Positions 1-6,781 of a DNA stretch of 11,351 bases are shown here, in pieces (position 1 is the first letter of the stretch; each line of letters opens with the position of its first letter). The stretch is from Betaproteobacteria bacterium (GTDB taxonomy: Bacteria > Pseudomonadota > Gammaproteobacteria > Burkholderiales > Burkholderiaceae_C). The position numbers were made by a program, and so were the translations under genes. Location: contig RGEP01000038.1 in the NCBI GenBank assembly GCA_009918225.1, forward strand, positions 1 through 11,351, in the 5' to 3' direction. The notes under the pieces were generated by a model. It saw only the letters and a program-made list of their open reading frames with translations. It did no database searches and was not told where the DNA came from.

Positions 1-708
1 TTTCATGCCTTGAAGGGCATCAACCTGGCCCTGCCGGAGAACAAGGTCACGGCCTTCATCGGCCCTTCGGGCTGCGGCAAGAGCACGCTGCTGCGCACCT
101 TCAACCGCATGTTCGAGCTCTACCCTGAGCAGCGCGCTGAGGGGCAGATCCTGCTGGACGGTGCCAACATCCTGGACAAGAAGCTCGATGTGAGCCTCAT
201 CCGCGCCAAGATCGGTATGGTCTTTCAAAAGCCCACGCCCTTCCCCATGAGCATCTACGACAACATCGCCTTCGGCGTGAAGCTGTTCGAGACGCTCTCG
301 CGCGATGCGATGGACGAACGCGTGGAGTGGGCGCTGAAGAAGGCCGCGCTGTGGAACGAGGTGAAGGACAAGCTGCAGCAAAGCGGCTCGGGCCTGTCCG
401 GCGGTCAGCAGCAGCGCCTGTGCATTGCCCGCGGCATCGCCATCAAGCCCGAGGTGTTGCTGCTGGACGAGCCTTGCTCGGCGCTGGACCCGATTTCCAC
501 CGGCAAGATTGAAGAGCTCATTGGCGAACTCAAGCACGATTACACGGTGGTGATCGTGACGCACAACATGCAGCAGGCCGCGCGCTGCTCGGACTACACG
601 GCCTACATGTACCTGGGCGACCTGGTGGAGTTCGGCCCCACACGCGAGGTCTTCACCAAGCCCAAGAAAAAGGACACCGAGGACTACATCACCGGGCGCT
701 TCGGTTGA
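1..708 (+). CDS. pstB: Phosphate ABC transporter ATP-binding protein PstB (5' truncated by window edge)
   Basis: PstB is the cytoplasmic ATPase that powers the high-affinity PstSCAB phosphate importer. The reading frame is open from base 1 and begins FHALKGINL, a normal internal PstB segment, so the true start lies left of the window. About 235 codons are present and roughly 20-25 should be missing. The full ABC set is visible: Walker A GPSGCGKST, Q-loop region FQKPTPFPMSIYDN, signature LSGGQQQRLCIARG, Walker B VLLLDEPCSALDP and H-loop VTHNM. The QKPTPFPMSIYDN and DEPCSALDP wording is typical of PstB rather than of other importers. The gene ends with TGA 65 nt before phoU on the same strand, the usual pst-phoU order. 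Any Pho box would lie upstream of pstS, outside the window. Identification is very secure. Confidence 0.97.
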   Translation, partial: FHALKGINLALPENKVTAFIGPSGCGKSTLLRTFNRMFELYPEQRAEGQILLDGANILDKKLDVSLIRAKIGMVFQKPTPFPMSIYDNIAFGVKLFETLSRDAMDERVEWALKKAALWNEVKDKLQQSGSGLSGGQQQRLCIARGIAIKPEVLLLDEPCSALDPISTGKIEELIGELKHDYTVVIVTHNMQQAARCSDYTAYMYLGDLVEFGPTREVFTKPKKKDTEDYITGRFG

Positions 709-773
709 GGCCTTCAGGCCGACCGCAGCCTCCGCACCTCCCCACGACCGTGATCTGATCCAGGAAGACGACG

Positions 774-1475
774 ATGAGCGACAAGCACCTTTCCACGCAG
801 TACGACGCTGAGCTCAGCGCGATTTCCAACCAGGTGCTGCAGATGGGGGGCTTGGCCGAGTCCCAGGTGGCGCGTGCGGTGGAGGCCCTGACCCAACTCA
901 AGCCCGATTTGGCTGAAGACGTGCTGATCCAAGAGGCGCGGGTCAACCAGATGGAGATGGACATCGACTCGGAGCTGTCGGCCATCATCGCCCGCCGCCA
1001 GCCCACCGCCCGCGACCTGCGCCTGCTGGTGGCCATCGCCAAGATGATTGCCAACCTGGAGCGGGTGGGTGACGAGGCCGCGCGCGTGGCCCGCACCACC
1101 AAGAAGCTGATCGAGTCGGGCATTTCCACCCGGCTGCCCATCCACGACGTGGCCCATGAGGCCGAGCTGGCGGTGGCCCAGCTGCGCAAGGCCCTGGACT
1201 CCTTTGCCCGCTTGGATGTGGCGCGTGCGCTGGAGGTGCTCAAGCACGACGACGAAATCGACCAGGAATTTGATGGGCTGATGCGCAAGCTCATCACCTT
1301 CATGATGGAAGACCCCCGCACCATCAGCAGCAGCATCGACCTGATCTTCGTGGCCAAGGCCATCGAGCGGGTGGGTGACCACGCCAAAAACCTGGCCGAA
1401 GTCACCATCTATGTGGTCAAGGGCGCCGACGTGCGCCACCAGGGTGTGGAGGGCCTGGACAAGGCGGTGGAGTAA
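774..1475 (+). CDS. phoU: Phosphate signalling regulator PhoU
   Basis: PhoU is a cytoplasmic helical protein that links the Pst transporter to the PhoR sensor kinase and damps Pho-regulon expression when phosphate is plentiful. The 233-residue length matches the family. Two tandem PhoU repeats are visible, each ending in its metal-binding signature: LERVGDEAARVAR near residues 95-107 and IERVGDHAKNLAE near residues 197-209. The ATG at 774 is chosen because AGGA in caggaag lies 7-8 nt upstream and the protein starts MSDKHLSTQYDAEL, a usual PhoU N-terminus. It follows pstB at 65 nt on the same strand and is probably co-transcribed with it. No phoB or phoR follows; the next gene is a phasin. Identification is very secure. 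Confidence 0.97.
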   Translation: MSDKHLSTQYDAELSAISNQVLQMGGLAESQVARAVEALTQLKPDLAEDVLIQEARVNQMEMDIDSELSAIIARRQPTARDLRLLVAIAKMIANLERVGDEAARVARTTKKLIESGISTRLPIHDVAHEAELAVAQLRKALDSFARLDVARALEVLKHDDEIDQEFDGLMRKLITFMMEDPRTISSSIDLIFVAKAIERVGDHAKNLAEVTIYVVKGADVRHQGVEGLDKAVE

Positions 1476-1480
1476 AAATT

Positions 1481-1497
1481 TGTTGCGCCGCAGCAAA
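1481..1497 (+). promoter_or_regulatory. Upstream copy of TGTTGC-N3-GCAGCAAA element (putative PhaR operator)
   Basis: The element reads TGTTGCGCCGCAGCAAA and lies just after the phoU stop codon. It is an imperfect inverted repeat around a 3-nt centre (GCC). The same 17-bp pattern recurs 59 bp downstream with only the centre changed. It contains TTGC-N3-GCAG, one base from the CTGC-N3-GCAG type of site described for PhaR regulators of phasin genes in alphaproteobacteria. Assignment to PhaR is inferred from position and pattern. As RNA it could also fold as an 8-bp hairpin (1479-1486 with 1490-1497), but no T-run follows on the plus strand, so it is a poor phoU terminator. Confidence 0.55.
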
Positions 1498-1503
1498 AAA
1501 GGC

Positions 1504-1531
1504 TTGCAAAACGAAAAATCGGGCTTATCAT
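1504..1531 (+). promoter_or_regulatory. Candidate sigma70 promoter of the phasin gene
   Basis: TTGCAA (1504-1509, 4 of 6 matches to the -35 consensus) and TATCAT (1526-1531, 5 of 6 matches to the -10) are separated by 16 nt. Transcription would start near 1538-1540, leaving a leader of about 90 nt before the phasin ATG. The pair lies in the AT-richer gap between phoU and the phasin gene, and copies of a 17-bp element sit on both sides. The hexamers are imperfect, so this is a reasoned candidate only. Confidence 0.45.
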
Positions 1532-1539
1532 TCGATCCA

Positions 1540-1556
1540 TGTTGCAGTGCAGCAAA
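1540..1556 (+). promoter_or_regulatory. Downstream copy of TGTTGC-N3-GCAGCAAA element (putative PhaR operator)
   Basis: The element reads TGTTGCAGTGCAGCAAA and is identical to the copy at 1481-1497 except for the three central bases. It starts 8 nt after the candidate -10 box, so a bound protein would cover the transcription start. The location suits a repressor that keeps phasin expression off until PHA is made, as described for PhaR of Ralstonia eutropha. The regulator itself is not in this window, so the link to PhaR is inferred. Confidence 0.55.
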
Positions 1557-1630
1557 CGCTTGAAGACTGCAACGGAAACGATCCGAGTCCCGATTTCTTT
1601 CTCTTTGCAACCTCATTTTTGGAGCCCATC

Positions 1631-2185
1631 ATGCTGAACACGCAACAATTCATCGCCGCCCAACAAGCCCAGGTCGAGTCCTTCTTCGACCTGACCCACA
1701 AGGCCTTCTCCAACATGGAAAAGGTTGTGGAACTGAACCTGGCCACCGCCCGCGCCACCCTGAGCGAGTCGGCTGACCTGGCCAAGGCTGCCCTGGCCGC
1801 CAAGGACCCCCAAAGCCTGATGGCCCTGCAAGCTTCCGTGCTGCAGCCCAGCGCCGAGAAGGCCACCGCTTATGGGCGTCACCTCGCTGACATCGCCAAG
1901 TCGGCCCAAGCCGACGTGGTGGCCGTGGCCGAGGCTCAAGTTGCTGCTGTGCAACAAAGCCTGCACCAGCTGGTGGACGTGGCCACCAAGAACGCACCGG
2001 CCGGTACCGAAAGCGGTGTGGCCTTCGTGAAGCAGGCCGTGGAAGCCGCCAACAGCGCCTACGCCAATGTGCAAAAGGCTGCCAAGCAGGCCACCGACAT
2101 CGCCGAAGCCAACTTCAACGCCGTGACCGAAACGGCTGTGAAGGCCGCCAAGGCCGCTGGCAAGTCTTCCAAGAAGGCCGCCTGA
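1631..2185 (+). CDS. phaP: Phasin family protein (PHA granule-associated)
   Basis: Phasins coat intracellular polyhydroxyalkanoate granules and control their number and size. The 184-residue protein is recognised by its opening (MLNTQQFIAAQQAQVESFFDL), its nearly all-helical alanine-rich composition, absence of cysteine, and the pattern of family TIGR01841: KAFSNMEKVVELN, then ATARATLSE, then LQPSAEKATAYGRH. The C-terminus is lysine/alanine rich (KAAGKSSKKAA), a common phasin tail. The ATG at 1631 is chosen over an earlier in-frame GTG at 1547 because GGAG lies 6 nt upstream and the protein begins at the family N-terminus; the GTG would also add residues encoded by the leader and the downstream operator. 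The 155-nt upstream gap carries a promoter candidate and paired 17-bp elements, so it is probably transcribed independently of phoU. PHA synthase genes are not in the window. Confidence 0.9.
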   Translation: MLNTQQFIAAQQAQVESFFDLTHKAFSNMEKVVELNLATARATLSESADLAKAALAAKDPQSLMALQASVLQPSAEKATAYGRHLADIAKSAQADVVAVAEAQVAAVQQSLHQLVDVATKNAPAGTESGVAFVKQAVEAANSAYANVQKAAKQATDIAEANFNAVTETAVKAAKAAGKSSKKAA

Positions 2186-2213
2186 AGACCGGTTTTGATC
2201 CCGGATTGACCTG

Positions 2214-2813
2214 ATGGCGCCCGCGCGCCTGGTCAACACCCGCCGCCTGTGGCTGCTTGCAGCCCTGGCGGCGGTGTCGTTTGGGCTGAGCCTGTTGGGC
2301 TTGGAACACCGCGACGACGCCTGGCTGCTGAAGCTGGGCGGGCGGCCTGTGGATGTGCGTGGCGCGGCCTGGGCTGCCTGGCAGGATGCCGCGCGTGACT
2401 GCAGCGCGGTGCAGCGCTTGGACCCTGAGCGGGCTGCAGTTGCCGTTGCAGCCGTTGAGGCTTTGCGTGCCTTCAGCCCCCCCGACTCCTGGTCGGCGCG
2501 GGTTCGGCGCTTGGACTATTGGCCTTCACCGGCCAGCGGGCAACATCCGCAAAACCCGGCTAGCGTCCCGTCCGGGTGGTTCACCGTGCAGGCCGAATTC
2601 GATCGCTTGGAACCGGTGGTGGTGCTGGTGCGCCAAGAGGGCCCCCACGCCGAGGTCCTGGCCTCAGGGGTGTGGAGCGGCACCACCTTGCCGTGGAACC
2701 CGGCCTGGCGCATCCGCCGCTTTTTGTCCGACCGGGTGCCGCAGGCGCCGGCTGCGCTCTTGTCCTGCTTGGATCCCCTGGGCGTGTTTGCACAGCCGCC
2801 CAAGCCCCTGTAG
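2214..2813 (+). CDS. Hypothetical protein with N-terminal membrane anchor
   Basis: I do not recognise this 199-residue protein. Residues about 10-30 (LWLLAALAAVSFGLSLLGL) form one hydrophobic segment after a short basic N-terminus (RLVNTRR), which suggests a signal anchor with the rest in the periplasm. The remainder is soluble-looking, with many prolines and tryptophans and two cysteines (in ARDCSAV and LLSCLDP). The middle part, GWFTVQAEFDRLEPVVVLVRQEG, looks like a beta-rich segment. It starts 28 nt after the phasin stop on the same strand with only a weak GGA 8 nt before the ATG, so it may depend on phasin transcription. It is convergent with the SDR gene, with 12 bp between the stop codons. 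Codon use resembles its neighbours and the frame is open throughout, which supports a real gene. A role in PHA metabolism is possible only by position. Confidence 0.7.
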   Translation: MAPARLVNTRRLWLLAALAAVSFGLSLLGLEHRDDAWLLKLGGRPVDVRGAAWAAWQDAARDCSAVQRLDPERAAVAVAAVEALRAFSPPDSWSARVRRLDYWPSPASGQHPQNPASVPSGWFTVQAEFDRLEPVVVLVRQEGPHAEVLASGVWSGTTLPWNPAWRIRRFLSDRVPQAPAALLSCLDPLGVFAQPPKPL

Positions 2814-2825
2814 CTGCGCCGCGGC

Positions 2826-3566
2826 CTACCAGGGCAAAACCTGCCCGTCGTAGGCGCGAAAGCCGCCGCTGTCCTCGGGCTGCAGGCCATCGAGCACCGC
2901 CAGCATCTGGCCCGCGGCTTCGGCCGGGTGCCGGCCCAGCGCCTGGCCATTGAAGGGCTCGGACAAGCCGGTGCGCACGGTGCCCGGGTGCAAGGCCGCC
3001 AAGACCAGGCCTTTGTGGGTACGCGCCAGTTCAATGGCCGCGGTTTTCACCACCATGTTCAGCGCGGCCTTGGAGGCCCGGTAGGCGTACCAGCCGCCCA
3101 GGCGGTTGTCGCCAATGCTGCCCACCTTGGCCGACAAGAGGCCTGCCAAGCTGCGCCCCTTGTCCAAGAGCGGCGCGAAGTGCCGCAGCACCAGGGCCGG
3201 TCCGATGGTATTGACCGCCAGCACCTGCTCAAAGGACGCCGCGCGCAAGTCCGCCAAGCGCTTTTCCGGCTGCAAGCCTGGGCCGTGCAGCAGGCCGCTG
3301 GCCACCACCAAGAGCTGCCAGGCTTGGCCGTCGTTGACGGCTTGGGCCGCGGCTTGCACGCTGGCTTCGTCCTGAAGGTCCAGGCGGGGGTGGCTGTGGC
3401 GGCCCAGGGCCTGCACGTGGGCACAACGCCCATCTGCCCTCAGGTGTTCGCAAAAGGCCTGCCCCAGGCCCCCGTTGGCGCCCACCACCAGGGCGCGATA
3501 GCCCTGCGGCAGGGAGGCCATGGACAGGACAGGGCGATCGCTGGCCGGGATGCTAGAAGGGCTCAT
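2826..3566 (-). CDS. C-factor-like short-chain dehydrogenase/reductase (SDR)
   Basis: This is an NAD(P)-dependent oxidoreductase of the classical SDR type, 246 residues, substrate unknown. The Rossmann cofactor motif is VVGANGGLG near the N-terminus. The catalytic Tyr-Lys pair is in YRASK, with the partner serine in LSAKVGSIG. The segment LHPGTVRTGLSEPF follows, as in CsgA/C-factor-like SDRs. The usual NNAG motif is replaced by VVASG. The ATG at 3566 is preferred because AGGA lies 8 nt upstream. An in-frame ATG at 3575 has almost no spacing to that site, and one at 3521 has no ribosome site. The frame stays open far upstream, antisense to yajC and secD, which is a coding shadow. The gene is divergent from yajC by 69 nt and convergent with the unknown gene. 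Family assignment is secure; the reaction is not known. Confidence 0.88.
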   Translation of the reverse strand: MSPSSIPASDRPVLSMASLPQGYRALVVGANGGLGQAFCEHLRADGRCAHVQALGRHSHPRLDLQDEASVQAAAQAVNDGQAWQLLVVASGLLHGPGLQPEKRLADLRAASFEQVLAVNTIGPALVLRHFAPLLDKGRSLAGLLSAKVGSIGDNRLGGWYAYRASKAALNMVVKTAAIELARTHKGLVLAALHPGTVRTGLSEPFNGQALGRHPAEAAGQMLAVLDGLQPEDSGGFRAYDGQVLPW

Positions 3567-3635
3567 CGATGACATCCTGCCATGCGCTCGCCCCCCAGTT
3601 AAACTCAAGGGTTTGCTTGCGTACAAAGGACCGAC

Positions 3636-3965
3636 ATGTTCATTTCCACGGCTTATGCCCAAACGGCCCCTGCCGCTGCCCAGGGCGGCATCGAGAGCAG
3701 CCTGATGAGCCTGCTGCCCCTGATCCTGATGTTCGTGGTGCTGTACTTCATCATGATCCGCCCGCAGATGAAGCGCCAGAAGGAACACAAGGCCATGGTG
3801 GACGCGCTGGCCAAGGGCGACGAGGTGGTCACGGCCGGTGGCCTGTACGGCAAGATCAGCAAGGTTGGCGAGTCCAACCTGCACATCGAAGTGGCCGAGG
3901 GCGTTGAAGTCATGGTGCAGCGCCAGGCCGTCACGCAGGTGCTGCCCAAAGGCTCGATCAAGTAA
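3636..3965 (+). CDS. yajC: Sec translocon accessory protein YajC
   Basis: YajC is a small inner-membrane protein that associates with SecD and SecF in the holotranslocon. The protein has 109 residues, the normal size. A single transmembrane helix (LLPLILMFVVLYFIMIRPQM) lies around residues 25-45 and is followed by the family signature RPQMKRQKEHKAM and the soluble YajC domain with GDEVVTAGGLYGKI. AAAGGA 5 nt before the ATG is a good ribosome site. It is the first gene of a yajC-secD-secF cluster. The tgt or queA genes often found upstream are absent; a divergent SDR gene sits there instead. A promoter is expected in the 69-nt gap, but I see no convincing -35/-10 pair. Confidence 0.96.
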   Translation: MFISTAYAQTAPAAAQGGIESSLMSLLPLILMFVVLYFIMIRPQMKRQKEHKAMVDALAKGDEVVTAGGLYGKISKVGESNLHIEVAEGVEVMVQRQAVTQVLPKGSIK

Positions 3966-3972
3966 ACCGCCA

Positions 3973-3990
3973 CCGGGGCCGCCGCCCCGG
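3973..3990 (+). other. GC-rich stem-loop in the yajC-secD gap
   Basis: CCGGGGC (3973-3979) and GCCCCGG (3984-3990) form a perfect 7-bp stem with a CGCC loop, 8 nt before the secD start codon. No T-run follows, so it is not a standard intrinsic terminator. It occupies the place where a ribosome binding site would be, and none is visible for secD. It could tune secD translation or mRNA stability within the operon; that role is inference. Confidence 0.5.
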
Positions 3991-3998
3991 CGCACGCC

Positions 3999-5870
3999 AT
4001 GAACCGCTACCCCATTTGGAAATACGCCTTCATCTTGATGGCGTTGTTCATCGGCGTGCTCTACACGCTGCCCAACTTCTTCGGCGAAGCCCCCGCCGTC
4101 CAGGTTTCCAGTGCCAAGGTCACCGTCAAGGTCGACTTCAACATGGTCGACCGGGTGCAGAAGGCCTTGGACGATGCGTCCATCAAGGCCGATCGGGTCA
4201 ATTTCGATGGGGCTTCGGTGCGGGTGCGGTTCGACGACACCGACACCCAGATCAAGGCCAAAGACGCGATCGCGCGGGCTTTGAACCCTGACGCGGCCGA
4301 TCCCTCGTACATCGTGGCCCTCAACCTGCTGAGCCGCTCGCCGGCGTGGTTGGCCTCGATGCGCGCCCTGCCGATGTACCTGGGTTTGGACTTGCGCGGG
4401 GGTGTGCACTTCCTGATGCAGGTCGACATGCGCTCGGCGGTCAAGCAGCAGCTCGACGCCTACCAATCCGAGGTGCGCGGTGCGCTGCGTGAGAAGCGCA
4501 TACGCTTTACCGGCCTGACCCGAGACGGTGACGGCCTGAGCGTGGTGATCCCGGAGCCCGCATCGGTGGCCGCTGCACGCGACCTGCTGGGCACCCGGCT
4601 GACCACCTTCACCTGGACCGAAGACAAGGTGCCCGAGGGCACCCGGCTCGTGGGACGCTTGTCGCCCAAGGCCATGGGTGACATCGGCAACCAGGCCTTG
4701 ACCCAGAACATCGAAACCCTGCACAAGCGGGTCAACGAGCTGGGCGTGGCCGAGCCGGTGATCCAGCGCCAGGGGGCTGACCGCGTGGTGGTGCAGCTGC
4801 CGGGGGTGCAGGACACCGCGCGCGCCAAGGACATCATTGGCCGCACCGCCACCCTGCAGTTCCGCTTGGTGGACCAAGCCGGTACCGGCAGCGAGACCGT
4901 GCCGGTTCGTCTGTCCCCTGGCGAAACGGTACAGCGCACCGTGTCCTTGAAGCGCGAGGTGATCGCCACCGGCGAACAACTGGAGAAGGCTTCAGCCACA
5001 TTGGACGAGAACCAGCGCCCGGCGGTGTCGGTGAACCTCAACGATGCAGCCGGCCGCGCCATGCGCAACGTGACCCGTGAAAACATGGGCAAGCCCATGG
5101 CCATCGTGCTGTATGAAAAGGGCAAGGGCGAAGCGGTTTCGGTGGCCACCATCCAGGGCGAGTTTGGCAACCAGTTCCGCATCACCGGCAACTTCACCCC
5201 GCAGGAAACGGCGGACATTGCCCTGCTGACCCGAGCCGGCGCCTTGGCCGCGCCCATGGAGATCATCGAAGAGCGCACCATCGGCCCGAGCTTGGGCGCT
5301 GAAAACATTGCCAAAGGTTTCAACAGCGTGATCTATGGCTTTGCGGCCATCGCGCTGTTCATGTGTGCCTACTACCTGCTGTTTGGCGTGTTCTCCACCC
5401 TGGCCCTGGCCTTCAACCTGCTGCTGCTGGTGGCGGTGCTGTCGATGATGCAGGCCACGCTGACGCTGCCGGGCATTGCGGCCATTGCGCTGACGCTGGG
5501 CATGGCCATCGACGCCAACGTGCTGATCAATGAGCGGGTGCGCGAAGAACTGCGCAACGGGGTGCCCCCTCAGTCGGCGATCTTTGCCGGCTATGAACGG
5601 GCCTGGGCCACCATTTTGGACTCCAACGTGACCACCCTGATCGCCGGCGTGGCCCTCCTGGCCTTCGGCTCGGGCCCCGTTCGCGGCTTTGCCGTGGTGC
5701 ATTGCTTGGGCATTCTCACCTCGATGTTCTCGGCGGTGGTGTTCTCGCGTGCGCTGGTCAACCTTTGGTATGGCCGGCAGAAGAAGCTCAAGGGCGTGTC
5801 CATCGGGCAGGTCTGGCGGCCCGCGGCGGCGCCTGAGGGCACCGAAGCATCGACCAAGCTCAAGGCCTGA
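3999..5870 (+). CDS. secD: Protein translocase subunit SecD
   Basis: SecD is an inner-membrane RND-type protein that, with SecF, uses the proton gradient to help pull proteins out of SecYEG on the periplasmic side. At 623 residues it is close to the E. coli length (615). The N-terminus MNRYPIWKYAFILM leads into the first transmembrane helix (about residues 8-27). The signature YLGLDLRGGVHF lies at 127-138, followed by the large periplasmic domain. The C-terminal five-helix bundle begins near residue 440 and includes LGMAIDANVLINERVREEL near 500-518, with the conserved Asp505 and Arg513 region. The ATG at 3999 fits the family N-terminus, although no Shine-Dalgarno sequence precedes it and a GC hairpin lies there. 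Translational coupling to yajC, 33 nt upstream, is likely. secF follows after 20 nt. Confidence 0.97.
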   Translation: MNRYPIWKYAFILMALFIGVLYTLPNFFGEAPAVQVSSAKVTVKVDFNMVDRVQKALDDASIKADRVNFDGASVRVRFDDTDTQIKAKDAIARALNPDAADPSYIVALNLLSRSPAWLASMRALPMYLGLDLRGGVHFLMQVDMRSAVKQQLDAYQSEVRGALREKRIRFTGLTRDGDGLSVVIPEPASVAAARDLLGTRLTTFTWTEDKVPEGTRLVGRLSPKAMGDIGNQALTQNIETLHKRVNELGVAEPVIQRQGADRVVVQLPGVQDTARAKDIIGRTATLQFRLVDQAGTGSETVPVRLSPGETVQRTVSLKREVIATGEQLEKASATLDENQRPAVSVNLNDAAGRAMRNVTRENMGKPMAIVLYEKGKGEAVSVATIQGEFGNQFRITGNFTPQETADIALLTRAGALAAPMEIIEERTIGPSLGAENIAKGFNSVIYGFAAIALFMCAYYLLFGVFSTLALAFNLLLLVAVLSMMQATLTLPGIAAIALTLGMAIDANVLINERVREELRNGVPPQSAIFAGYERAWATILDSNVTTLIAGVALLAFGSGPVRGFAVVHCLGILTSMFSAVVFSRALVNLWYGRQKKLKGVSIGQVWRPAAAPEGTEASTKLKA

Positions 5871-5890
5871 AACGGACAGGACGACACACC

Positions 5891-6781
5891 ATGGAATTCT
5901 TCCGAATCAGCCGCGACATCCCGTTCATGCGCCATGCCTTGGTGCTGAACATCATTTCCTTCCTCACGTTCGCAGCGGCGGTGTTCTTCATCGCCACCCG
6001 AGGTTTGCACCTGTCCATCGAGTTCACCGGGGGCACGGTGATGGAGGTGGAGTACCAACAGGCCGCCGACATCAACAAGACCCGGGAAACCGTCGAAGCC
6101 TTGGGCTTTGGCGAGGTGCAGGTTCAGAAGTTCGGCACCTCACGCGACGTGCTGATTCGGCTGCCCGTGCGCGGCGAGATGAAGCAAGGCGAGGTATCGG
6201 CCCGCACCTTCGAGGCGCTGTGCGGTGCAGAAGGTGCAGCGGTAGAGAACAAGAGCTACACCACCCCGCAGGGCGAGCAGGTCTCGCGCATGGCCTGCGT
6301 GAAGGCGCAAGCCGAGCCGCTCAAGCTCAGCCGTACCGAGTTCATTGGCCCGGCCGTGGGGTCTGAGCTGGCGCGAGACGGGGCCTTGGCCCTGTTGTTC
6401 ACCGTGATCGGCATCATGCTGTACTTGGCGGTGCGCTTCGAGTGGAAGTTCAGCGTGGCCGGCATCATTGCCAACTTGCATGACGTGATCATCATTCTGG
6501 GCTTCTTCGCCTTCTTCCAGTGGGAGTTCTCATTGCCGGTGCTGGCGGCCATCTTGGCGGTGCTGGGCTACTCGGTAAACGAGTCGGTGGTGATCTTCGA
6601 CCGGATCCGCGAGGTGTTTCGCAAGTACCGCAAGCTGAGCACGCCGCAGGTGATCGACAACGCCATCACCTCCACGATCAGCCGCACCGTGATCACCCAC
6701 GGCAGCACCCAGATCATGGTGCTGTCGATGCTGATTTTTGGTGGGCCCACCTGCTTCGCCGCATGCCTTCGGGTGGCGTGA
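5891..6781 (+). CDS. secF: Protein translocase subunit SecF, C-terminally truncated
   Basis: SecF partners SecD in the membrane. The start is standard (MEFFRISRDIPFMRHAL), with AGGA 9 nt upstream and a 20-nt gap after secD. TM1 is at about residues 18-36, followed by the FTGGTVMEVEY motif, the periplasmic domain, LSRTEFIGPAVGSEL, and then helices TM2-TM5, including GYSVNESVVIFDRIREVFRKYR and ITHGSTQIMVLSMLIFGGPT. The family match stops at Thr287 (codon 6749-6751). Nine unrelated residues, CFAACLRVA, follow and then TGA. SecF normally continues with TM6 and a short tail, for a total of about 315-325 residues, so some 30 residues are lost. Neither other plus-strand frame restores SecF sequence, so this is not a single-base frameshift; foreign coding sequence follows. 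Function would probably be impaired unless another copy exists or the junction is an assembly error. Confidence 0.9.
   Translation: MEFFRISRDIPFMRHALVLNIISFLTFAAAVFFIATRGLHLSIEFTGGTVMEVEYQQAADINKTRETVEALGFGEVQVQKFGTSRDVLIRLPVRGEMKQGEVSARTFEALCGAEGAAVENKSYTTPQGEQVSRMACVKAQAEPLKLSRTEFIGPAVGSELARDGALALLFTVIGIMLYLAVRFEWKFSVAGIIANLHDVIIILGFFAFFQWEFSLPVLAAILAVLGYSVNESVVIFDRIREVFRKYRKLSTPQVIDNAITSTISRTVITHGSTQIMVLSMLIFGGPTCFAACLRVA

Noticed and set aside
1479..1497. Hairpin after phoU as an intrinsic terminator
   Set aside because: The stem is followed by A-rich, not T-rich, sequence on the plus strand, and the same sequence is repeated at 1540-1556. A protein-binding element explains it better.
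714..1616. A 300-codon minus-strand open frame opposite phoU
   Set aside because: It lies exactly antisense to a clear PhoU, is histidine/glutamine/leucine rich as expected of a complementary frame, and shows no family motif.
3599..3627. TTAAAC and TACAAA at 17-nt spacing as a yajC promoter
   Set aside because: The matches are weak (3/6 and 4/6) and the -10 would overlap the yajC ribosome site, leaving almost no leader.
2826..4979. A 717-codon open frame on the minus strand running through the SDR gene and then antisense to yajC and most of secD
   Set aside because: Only the last ~246 codons match a protein family. The upstream part mirrors strong yajC and secD coding on the other strand and is a typical high-GC shadow frame. 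The SDR start at 3566 has its own ribosome site.
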